Both the position numbers and the translations under genes were made by a program. The notes under the pieces were generated by a model. That model did no database searches. It saw only the letters and a list, made by a program, of their open reading frames with translations, and had not been told where the DNA came from. From CBFDCQ01 sp965603355 (GTDB taxonomy: Bacteria; Hydrogenedentota; CAZGCA01; CBFDCQ01): a stretch of DNA of 14,455 nucleotides. Below are positions 1 to 7,400 of this stretch, one piece after another. The number at the start of each line of letters is the position of its first letter. Position 1 is the first letter of the stretch. The stretch is taken from contig CBFDCQ010000079.1 in NCBI GenBank assembly GCA_965603355.1, positions 1-14,455 on the forward strand. The letters run 5' to 3'.

Positions 1-671
1 AGGTCGGCCTTGGCAGCGCAGCGCTCGATCCGCCCAAGAAGATTCTCATAAAGGCCGGGTGGAGCACGGCGGCGGTGCTCGGAATAGGGTATCCGGAGCT
101 TCGTTTCGATCCTGAGGGGGCGGAAGGCGAAGTCGGGACCGTTGAGATGAAACCAAAACCGTTCGAGATGCTGGTCGACGACGATGACCAGGATGGCGGC
201 GTAGACAGGGCTGTTGTTGCCGATGCTGAGGCGTCAGTCGAGACCAAAGCAGCGTACAGCTACGAACGGGGAGATATAAAGGTCCTTTACAGCAAACCCG
301 GCTGTGAGGCGGAGTACAACGCTGATGATGACATATTGATGATCCGGATATCCGAAAGTGACGGTGACTTGACGGTGAAGTTCGGGAAAGACGTGTACTA
401 CTACTGGGACGACTACTGCGACGTTTATATAGATGCTCCGGATGTCTCAATCAACACGATGATCTTGAAGGGTAGACCTGAGACGCAGCTGTACGTCTGT
501 GGCGAGGTTGGTTCGGTGAACAACTTCAAGCTGAAACACGGTTCTGTAGGCGACACGGGCCATTACGGTCCGGACTTCGGCCTGGTCAACACGTCGCTTG
601 CACTGCCGACCAAGATCAAGATACTGTGGGGATGGGCGACTGCGCCTGTGCTGGGCGTGTACGAGGAGTAG
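1..671 (+). CDS. C-terminal part of a secreted protein with tandem three-Cys modules (5' end outside window)
   Basis: The frame (first full codon at 3) is open from the window edge to TAG at 669-671, so this is the 3' end of a longer gene. A GTG at 75 lies inside a conserved stretch and is not a start. The 222 visible residues align with the last ~213 residues of the next gene, at near identity in DNA. They hold the end of one unrecognised module (to about nt 236) and a complete second module (237-668), with cysteines at codons 303, 417 and 498, i.e. C-x37-C-x26-C. Motifs seen are CDVYIDAPD, LKGRPET and LYVCGEV, and the protein ends GVYEE with no membrane segment. An acidic linker (nt 165-236) is 9 residues longer than in the paralogue. 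By analogy with the neighbour, the missing N-terminal part is probably a signal peptide plus CotH, CHB_HEX_C and LTD domains; that is inference. Function unknown. Confidence 0.88.
   Translation, partial: VGLGSAALDPPKKILIKAGWSTAAVLGIGYPELRFDPEGAEGEVGTVEMKPKPFEMLVDDDDQDGGVDRAVVADAEASVETKAAYSYERGDIKVLYSKPGCEAEYNADDDILMIRISESDGDLTVKFGKDVYYYWDDYCDVYIDAPDVSINTMILKGRPETQLYVCGEVGSVNNFKLKHGSVGDTGHYGPDFGLVNTSLALPTKIKILWGWATAPVLGVYEE
1..671 (+). repeat. Long direct DNA repeat, copy A
   Basis: This stretch matches 3763-4406 almost base for base by eye. The only length difference is 27 nt in the acidic linker, in frame. The match runs up to the stop codon and is lost immediately after it (TAGCGCACC here, TAGCAGGCG in copy B). 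The block around 237-455 has only a few substitutions. It reads as a recent gene duplication or a gene-conversion tract; the upstream limit is not visible. Confidence 0.92.
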
Positions 672-764
672 CGCACCGATTGCTGTGCGGTCTGTCTTAT
701 TGTGTCTTATAATCAAATGGCGAAGTACGAGAATAAACAGGCAAATCCCGCAAGAGGAACGTGC
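672..764 (+). promoter_or_regulatory. Intergenic gap with a perfect -10 hexamer (708-713) and an RBS (754-758)
   Basis: The gap carries TATAAT at 708-713. No good -35 lies at the usual distance: TTGCTG at 680-685 gives a 22-nt spacer. Transcription would begin near 720, which places the two early in-frame starts (GTG 702, ATG 717) before or at the start site and favours GTG 765. A purine-rich AGAGGA (753-758, core GAGGA) sits 6 nt before GTG 765. The promoter is only suggestive; the RBS is convincing together with the paralogue alignment. Confidence 0.4.
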
Positions 765-3700
765 GTGAGGAGCTGTTTCTCTCACCGCAATTTCCTTTGG
801 TCCTACGTTGCGTCCGGGGTTATGTCGATTCTGTTGTGCTGCACTGTTGCCCACAGCGACGTGCAGTTCTCGCACGATGGCGGCCTATTCACAGAGGATT
901 TCGAGCTCGAACTGACCGGAGACGTTCCCGGTGCCGCCATACATTATACTCTGGACGGATCAGTGCCGAGCGAATCATCTCCCGTGTACACAGCGCCAAT
1001 CGAGATTAGCGCCTCGACACAGGTTCGCGCATTGGCCTTTGCGCCGGACTCTGCACCGGGAACGCTGGTCAGCCAATCTTATCTGAAGCTCGATGCCGAC
1101 CTCGACAGCTTCAGCTCTAACCTGCCGATCGTGGTAGTGGATTCGTTCGGTTATGACATCAATTCGGAATCGGGATGGGAAGGATACAGACCGATCTACC
1201 CCTTCCGACCAGTCTATGCCGTGTTCATTGAGACGGCCGAAAGCGGCCGAGCGACCATCTCCGATGTGCCTGACTTCGAGGGGCGCGCCGGTATGAAAGT
1301 CCGCGGTAACAGTTCCCAGATTCTCCCAAAGAAGCAATATGCGTTCGAGACCCGGAATGAGTATGATGAGGACAAGGACGTTTCGCTGCTGGGCTTCCCA
1401 TCAGAATCGGACTGGGTATTCCACGCGCCTTATGGTGACAAGGCGTTGATGCGCAACTACCTTGCGTACAAGTGGGGCAACGAAATCGGTCGATACACAG
1501 TGAGGCGCCGCCATGTGGAGATGTTCTTCAACTGGAACGACGGCATTGTTGGTATGGATGATTACGCAGGCGTGTACGTGTTCATGGAGAAGATCAAACG
1601 CGGTGCAAACCGGGTCGATATAACGAGACTCGAGCCAACAGACAACACTGAACCGGCTATCACCGGTGGCTACATCATAGCACTCGACGCGCTGGACGAG
1701 GACGAGCGTGAGACTGCTTGGCAAACGTCTCACGGGATTCCCGACGGCTATCCGTGGAACGGGTTCATCTACGTTTACCCGGACCAGGAAGATATCACGG
1801 AGGCCCAAAGTGCCTGGATCAAGGGTTATCTCGAGGATTTTGAGGGCGCATTGTACGGACCTGATTTCGCTAATCCGGAAACGGGGTATGCCAACTACAT
1901 CGACGATGACTCCTTTCGGGATTACTTGCTCATGACGGAGGCGCTCAAGAACGCAGACAGCTACTACGCGAGCGTATTCATGCACAAGGACCGTGGCGGC
2001 AAACTGACTATGGGGCCGATCTGGGATTGGAACGTGTCGATGGGCAGCACAAGCGACCATAATTGCTGGGATCCTTCTGGCTTGCTTTACGAATGGGTAG
2101 GAGCTTTCTGGCTTGACCGACTCCGTGACGATCCTGAGTTCCAACTGCGTTTCGCTGACCGGTGGTTCGACTTGCGGGAGAGGGTTCTCGCAATAGACCG
2201 GCTCTTGGCGGATATCGACGCGACTGCTGCTTCCCTCGATGAAGCACAGCAGCGCAACTTCACGAGATGGCCGATTCTGGGAGAGTATATCTCGGAACTC
2301 CCTCACCTTAACCCGGTAGGCTGGGAAGAAAGGGATACATACCAGAAAGAAGTGGACTGGATGAAGGATTGGCTGAGTACCCGGCTGGACTGGCTGGACG
2401 GCACCGTCGCCGAGGAGTTTGGCACAACTCCTCCCATCTTCTACGTGGCGGGTGCTCTGTTGGATACGGGCGGGCACGTTGAAATTGGCGACAGTCTGAC
2501 CATGGGACTGCCCGACGGAGCAACCGGGACGATCTACTACACGCTTGACGGTTCCGACCCACGCGTGCCGGGAACGCCCCCGGGGGTCGCGGGCACGGCC
2601 ATCGAGTACGCGGGGGCCATCACGTTGACCGACACAACGCATGTCAAGGCGCGTATACGAGACGGCGACGTGTGGAGCGCGCTGAACAGGGCGACGTTTT
2701 ACACCCGCGACCTTCGCGATGCGCTGCGTGTCACGGAGATCATGTACCATCCTGCGGGGGGCGGCGCGGAGTTCATCGAACTTCACAACGTCGGCAGCAA
2801 CCCTGAGGACATCTCCGGCGTGTATTTCAGTGAAGGCATCGAGTTCACGTTCCCCGCCAACACGATCCTGCAACCGGGAGAGTACGTTGTTCTGGTCTCC
2901 TCCGAAGACGAAAGCGACTTCGCATCCCAGTACCCGGGCGTTGCCATCGGTGGCCTGTATGAGCTCAGGCTGTCTAATGGAGGGGAGGCCGTCGAAGTGA
3001 GTGACGCTAACGGCGGCGTACTCATATCGTTCACGTACGACGACGACGCGCCGTGGCCGATTGAAACGGACGGTCTCGGTTACTCACTGGTGCGGGTGGA
3101 CCTGGAGGGCGATCCGAACGATCCCGCCAGCTGGAGCGCAAGCAGACAAGTAGGCGGGTCACCGGGGGAACCCGAGTCGGATGTCACGGCGGCTTTCACC
3201 GCCAACCCGGCAAGTGGGAACAGGCCGTTGACGGTCGCGTTCACGGACGAGTCCGCAGGACCCGTCACGAGCTGGTCATGGGATTTCGGTGACGGAACCG
3301 CGAGCACGGAGCAGAACCCGTCACACACTTACTACCTGGCAGGGGATCATACTGTCACGCTCAGCGTATCGAGCCCGAACGGTTTCGATACCGAGACCGG
3401 CGTCATTCATGCTGATGAGGAAGTGTCGGTCGAGGCCGACAGGTACAAGACCATCGTTGATGACATAAAGGTTACCTACAACAGGGGAGGATGCCTTGCG
3501 TGGCACAATGAGCTGGACGACACCCTGAGGATCGAGGTCCTGGAGGATGGCGGCACGCTGAACCTGACCGCCGGGGAGGAGGCCGCAACGTACTGGGATT
3601 CGCGGTGCGACGTATACATCTATGCGCCGGACGCCTCCATCAAGAAGATCAACCTGAAAGGCAGGCCGGAGACGCAGCTCTACGTCTGCGGACAGGTTGG

Positions 3701-4406
3701 TTACGTCAAGAACTTCGTGCTGAAGTACGGTCACGTGGGCGATACGCTCTCCTACGGTCCGGAGGTCGGCCTTGGCAGCGCAGCGCTCGATCCGCCCAAG
3801 AAGATTCTCATAAAGGCTGGGTGGAGCACCGCGCCGGTGCTCGGAATAGGGTATCCGGAGCTTCGTTTCAATCCTGAGGGGGCGGAAGACGAAGTCGGGA
3901 CCGTCGAGCTGAAACCGAAACCGTTCGACATCCTCCTGGATGAGGAGGATGCCGGTGCTGAGGCATCGTCAGTCGAGACCAAAGCAGCGTACAGCTTCGA
4001 ACGGGGAGATATAAAGGTCCTTTACAGCAAACCCGGCTGTGAGGCGGAGTACAACGCTGATGATGACATATTGATGATCCGGATATCCGAAAGTGACGGT
4101 GACTTGACGGTGAAGTTCGGGAAAGACGTGTACTACTACTGGGACGACTACTGCGACGTTTATATAGATGCTCCGGATGCCTCAATCAACACGATGATCT
4201 TGAAGGGCAGGCCGGAGACAACGCTTTATGTCTGCGGCGAGGTCGCGTCGGTGAACAACTTCAAGCTGAAACACGGTTCTGTAGGCGACACAGGCCATTA
4301 CGGTCCGGACTTCGGCCTGGTCAACACGTCACTTGCACTGCCGAGCAAGATCAAGATACTGTGGGGATGGGCGACCGCGCCGGTGCTGGGTGTGTACGAG
4401 GAGTAG
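765..4406 (+). CDS. Secreted CotH-family kinase-like protein with CHB_HEX_C, LTD, PKD and tandem Cys modules
   Basis: Predicted 1213 aa. Residues 1-31 form a Sec signal peptide (h-region SYVASGVMSILL, cleavage AHS|D). Then come CHB_HEX_C (~32-108, HYTLDGSVP), a CotH domain (~118-553), a second CHB_HEX_C (~557-650, YYTLDGSDP), an LTD (~654-806, TEIMYHP, EFIELHN), a PKD domain (~807-886, SWDFGDG), and two unrecognised Cys modules (from ~889 and ~1070; Cys 910/948/975 and 1092/1130/1157). CotH landmarks are R180-GNS, K189/K190, GVYVFMEK (269-276), N396-A-D398 and GPIWDWN with D421. The last two match the residues expected for catalysis and metal binding in this atypical kinase family, so an active kinase is plausible but untested. 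The start was chosen at GTG 765 because it has an RBS and aligns residue for residue with the signal peptides of the next genes; starts at 717 (ATG) or 702 (GTG) would add 16 or 21 residues. There is no C-terminal anchor, so the protein may be released or held by the Cys modules. Confidence 0.94.
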   Translation: MRSCFSHRNFLWSYVASGVMSILLCCTVAHSDVQFSHDGGLFTEDFELELTGDVPGAAIHYTLDGSVPSESSPVYTAPIEISASTQVRALAFAPDSAPGTLVSQSYLKLDADLDSFSSNLPIVVVDSFGYDINSESGWEGYRPIYPFRPVYAVFIETAESGRATISDVPDFEGRAGMKVRGNSSQILPKKQYAFETRNEYDEDKDVSLLGFPSESDWVFHAPYGDKALMRNYLAYKWGNEIGRYTVRRRHVEMFFNWNDGIVGMDDYAGVYVFMEKIKRGANRVDITRLEPTDNTEPAITGGYIIALDALDEDERETAWQTSHGIPDGYPWNGFIYVYPDQEDITEAQSAWIKGYLEDFEGALYGPDFANPETGYANYIDDDSFRDYLLMTEALKNADSYYASVFMHKDRGGKLTMGPIWDWNVSMGSTSDHNCWDPSGLLYEWVGAFWLDRLRDDPEFQLRFADRWFDLRERVLAIDRLLADIDATAASLDEAQQRNFTRWPILGEYISELPHLNPVGWEERDTYQKEVDWMKDWLSTRLDWLDGTVAEEFGTTPPIFYVAGALLDTGGHVEIGDSLTMGLPDGATGTIYYTLDGSDPRVPGTPPGVAGTAIEYAGAITLTDTTHVKARIRDGDVWSALNRATFYTRDLRDALRVTEIMYHPAGGGAEFIELHNVGSNPEDISGVYFSEGIEFTFPANTILQPGEYVVLVSSEDESDFASQYPGVAIGGLYELRLSNGGEAVEVSDANGGVLISFTYDDDAPWPIETDGLGYSLVRVDLEGDPNDPASWSASRQVGGSPGEPESDVTAAFTANPASGNRPLTVAFTDESAGPVTSWSWDFGDGTASTEQNPSHTYYLAGDHTVTLSVSSPNGFDTETGVIHADEEVSVEADRYKTIVDDIKVTYNRGGCLAWHNELDDTLRIEVLEDGGTLNLTAGEEAATYWDSRCDVYIYAPDASIKKINLKGRPETQLYVCGQVGYVKNFVLKYGHVGDTLSYGPEVGLGSAALDPPKKILIKAGWSTAPVLGIGYPELRFNPEGAEDEVGTVELKPKPFDILLDEEDAGAEASSVETKAAYSFERGDIKVLYSKPGCEAEYNADDDILMIRISESDGDLTVKFGKDVYYYWDDYCDVYIDAPDASINTMILKGRPETTLYVCGEVASVNNFKLKHGSVGDTGHYGPDFGLVNTSLALPSKIKILWGWATAPVLGVYEE
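2433..3170 (+). repeat. CHB_HEX_C + LTD cassette, compact copy
   Basis: One of three homologous cassettes (others at about 7803-9118 and 12081-13404). Here the CHB_HEX_C domain is uninterrupted. The LTD half is closely related to 8676-9118 at DNA level by eye, with shared stretches such as GAGATCATGTA, CATCCTGC and GGGAGAGTA. All copies end in a GGSPG motif. Confidence 0.8.
3429..3971 (+). repeat. Cys module, copy 1 of the tandem pair
   Basis: Codes for an unrecognised module of about 145 residues plus an acidic linker. Conserved points shared with copy 2 are a GC after a short Tyr strand, YWD-x2-CDVYI-x-APD-x-SI, LKGRPET, LYVCG, VGDT-x2-YGP and GW-[SA]-TAPVLG. Cysteines lie at codons 3492, 3606 and 3687. 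The alternation of short hydrophobic strands with Gly and Asn turns looks like a beta-rich, possibly solenoid, fold; this is inference. Confidence 0.85.
3763..4406 (+). repeat. Long direct DNA repeat, copy B
   Basis: Partner of 1-671, near-identical except for an in-frame 27-nt deletion in the acidic linker and scattered substitutions. It covers the end of Cys module 1, the linker and all of Cys module 2, and stops with the gene. The offset between copies is about 3.74-3.76 kb, close to one gene length, as expected if the truncated upstream gene is a tandem duplicate of this one. Confidence 0.92.
3972..4403 (+). repeat. Cys module, copy 2 of the tandem pair (C-terminal)
   Basis: Second copy, 144 codons up to the stop. 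Cysteines at codons 4038, 4152 and 4233 have exactly the spacing of copy 1 (38 and 27 codons apart). The two copies have diverged strongly in protein, whereas this copy is almost identical in DNA to 237-668 of the upstream gene. So the tandem duplication inside the gene is old, and the duplication between genes is recent. Confidence 0.88.
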
Positions 4407-4438
4407 CAGGCGTGCGAGCGTTCTGGCCGATAGCGGGC

Positions 4439-4445
4439 AAAGGAG
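4439..4445 (+). promoter_or_regulatory. Ribosome binding site deciding a TTG start
   Basis: AAAGGAG lies 6 nt before TTG 4452. The start is supported by the length match of the resulting signal peptide (31 residues) with the paralogues. The 45-nt gap after the preceding stop contains no convincing promoter or terminator, so this gene is probably co-transcribed with 765-4406. Confidence 0.75.
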
Positions 4446-4451
4446 TGCGCG

Positions 4452-7400
4452 TTGAGAACTCATTTCTCATGTAAGAACACACTTGGGTTCTGCGCCTCGT
4501 GCGGCGTGATGCTGATCATGCTGGCTTGCGGCATCGCGCATGGCGAGCTGGTCATCAACGAGTTCTCGGCGTCAAACGACGCGGTGCTGCAGGACGAGGA
4601 CGGCGACTATTCCGATTGGATCGAGCTCCTCAATACTTCGTCCACGACGGTCGACCTCGAAGGATGGTACCTCAGGGACGAAGGGCACGAGTGGCAGTTT
4701 CCCAGCGGTGTAAGCCTTGAACCCGGCGGAATCCTGATCCTGTTCGCTTCAGGCAAGGACCGCACGAGCGACCCGCACTACCTGCACACGGACTTCGCGC
4801 TCGAGAGAGACGGCGACTATCTGGCGTTGGTGCGGCCGGACGGTTCGACCGTAGAGCACGAGTTCTTCCCGACATACCCCGAGCAGCAGGAAGACATCTC
4901 ATACGGACTGGCAGGCGAGAGGACGACGCTCATACCCCCGGAGGCGTCACTTGTCTACTTAGTTCCCATTGACGATACCGCTGGCACGCAATGGCGAGGG
5001 GGAAATGAGCCGTTCGACGAGACGGAATGGGCCGCGGCTACCGCGGGCGTCGGTTACTCCACCGATGCGGACCCCGATCTGCAGGCGTACTGGGCTTTTG
5101 ACGGCGCCAATCCCACTACGGCAACCGATTCGTCGGGCTATGGACGCGACGGCACGATAAACGGGGCCGGCCGAACACCGGAAGGCAAGATCGGCGGCGC
5201 TCTCGAGTTCGATGGCAATAACGATTCGGTCAGTGTCAACGTCCCCGGCGAAATGCAGCAAATGACGTTATCGATGTGGGTCAACTTCGACTATGTATCC
5301 GCTCCGGAAGCGTATGAGCAAGCTGCTCTAATGGCCCACGTCGGCGACGCGACAGGAGCCTTTCGCTTCACAATCAACTCCTGGGGCGTGCCGCTGTTCT
5401 TCCTGACCGGCGAGACCGACGATTGTGACCTGCGCAGCTCCGGTTCTATCACGCTCGACAACTGGCATCATATCGCGGTCACCTACGACGACCTCAATCA
5501 TGTGGGCATAATCTACATTGACGGCAAACAGGAGGGGTTCACTGAAAGGACTGTTGGGCCGGCGCTGGTGGGTAGCTCGACGATCGGCGTCAGTAACGGA
5601 GACCATTGGGTTGACGGCCGGATTGACGAGGTGGCTGTCTGGAGCAAGGTACTGGACGAGGAGCAGGTTGCACAGCTTGCCGAGGGTGTATCTGCAGACG
5701 ATCTCTACCGTTTCACCGAGCACGTGGCCACCGATATCGCCGCGGAGATGCAGGGCAGCAACCCTTCAGTATACATGCGTGTTCCCTTTGCGGTTGCAGA
5801 TTTAGCGGATGTGGAGTACTTGACGCTGCGCATGAAGTACGATGACGGTTTTGTGGCGTGGCTGAACGGAACGGAGGTTGCCTTCAGCAACGCCCCGGCC
5901 GAGATCTACTGGGATTCTTCCGCGACATCTTCCCGTCCTAACGAAGAGAGTATGACTTTTGAGTATTTCAACCTGACGCCGTATCTCAGTGAGCTGCACA
6001 CCGGGACGAACATCCTGGCAATTCAGGGACTCAATATCGCCCAGAATGACGAAGATTTCCTGGTCGTGCCGGAGCTGAATGCCTACACATTATCAACCGA
6101 TACAGTGCGATTCTTCGAAACTCCAACACCGGGAAGGCTGAACTTCGGCGGTTTTGTGAACTTTGTCGTCGATACGTCGTTCAGCGTCGATAGGGGCTTC
6201 TACTATACGCCGTTCAGTGTGGCTATTGACTGTGACACAGAAGGAGCAACGATACGCTATACGCTGGACTACAGTGAGCCGACGGAAACGCATGGATCTG
6301 TCTACACCGTCCCGGTCGCCGTCAGCACAACCACCTGTCTGCGCGCGGCGGCGTTTAAGCCTGACTGGCACCCGACAGATGTCGATACCCATACCTACGT
6401 CTTCCCTGACGATGTTGCCGGTCAGTCGAACAGCCAGCCCGGTTTGCCCGCGGTCTGGGGCCACGGCTATCCTGCTGACTACGAGGTTGACCCGGACGTC
6501 GTCAGTACCACGCTGCCCGGTTACAGCTTTGAAGGCGCTCTCGAGTCGGTTCCCACGATGAGCATTGTCACCGATGCAGAGCACATATGGAGCGAAGAGA
6601 CTGGGTTTTACTACAACGACAGCGAGGAGAACGAAGGGGCAATACAGGACCATATTGGTCGCGCGTGGGAACGGCCGACATCGGTTGAACTGTTTTACCC
6701 TGACGGCAGCGAGGGGTTCCATATCGATTGCGGCGTACGAATGCACGGCGATATTACCCGGCTGCACGCTTACATACCGAAGCACTCGCTGCGGCTCTAT
6801 TTCAGGGGCGATTATGGTCCCAAGAAGCTGGACTACCCGCTCTTTCCGGACTACGACGTGGATACATTCGACCAGCTTGTACTGCGAGCCTGTTCGAGCG
6901 ATGCCTGGCCGAAACGTACCGTTAATGAAAGGGCGCAGTATATCCGCGACCAATGGATGAGGGATACACAGATCGACCAGGGACAACCTTCATCGCACGG
7001 CACTTACGTGCAGGTTTATCTCAATGGCCTTTACTGGGGGATGTACAACGTATGCGAGCGGCTGCACGATTCCTTCTGGGCGGAGAACTTCGGCGGCGAG
7101 GAGGAAGAGTACGATGTCATCAAGGACTGGGTGGAACTGCATTCCGGCAGTTACGATGCCTGGAGAGAGATGATGGAGCTTGCCGCGGCGGGTCTGGAAA
7201 GCGACGAAGCTTATCAGCGGATCCAGGGCAATGATCCCGATGGAACGCGCAATCCGGCTTACCCTGTATACCTTGATGTCGATAATCTCATCGGCTATAT
7301 GATACTGCACATATACGCGTGTGCCGAGGACTGGCCGGGTCACAACTGGTGGGCCGGTCGACGGCAAGGTCCGGAAAGCGAGGGGTTCAAGTTCGCCTCC

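Noticed and set aside
75..671. Complete 198-aa gene starting at GTG 75
   Set aside because: The frame is open upstream to the window edge, the codons before 75 match the paralogue inside its module, and no RBS precedes the GTG. It is the end of a longer gene.
1..671. Insertion sequence or transposon as the cause of the long direct repeat
   Set aside because: The repeat is coding sequence ending at the stop codon in both copies; no inverted ends, target-site duplication or transposase is visible.
702..764. GTG 702 or ATG 717 as start of the first complete gene
   Set aside because: Neither has an RBS, and both lie at or before the start site expected from TATAAT 708-713. The extra residues have no counterpart in the paralogues. 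ATG 717 remains the main alternative to GTG 765.
765..860. Lipoprotein signal peptides in the CotH proteins
   Set aside because: Cysteines occur near the end of the hydrophobic region, but the preceding residues (ILLC, MLAC, VLSC) do not make a good lipobox, and a standard signal-peptidase I site follows a few residues later in each.
1401..2873. 490-codon open frame on the minus strand
   Set aside because: It lies wholly antisense to the CotH-CHB_HEX_C-LTD coding region, shows no domain, signal peptide or convincing RBS, and its frame is open because of the codon bias of the + strand gene. Similar antisense frames (6093-6986, 6990-7835, 11370-12215) are rejected for the same reason.
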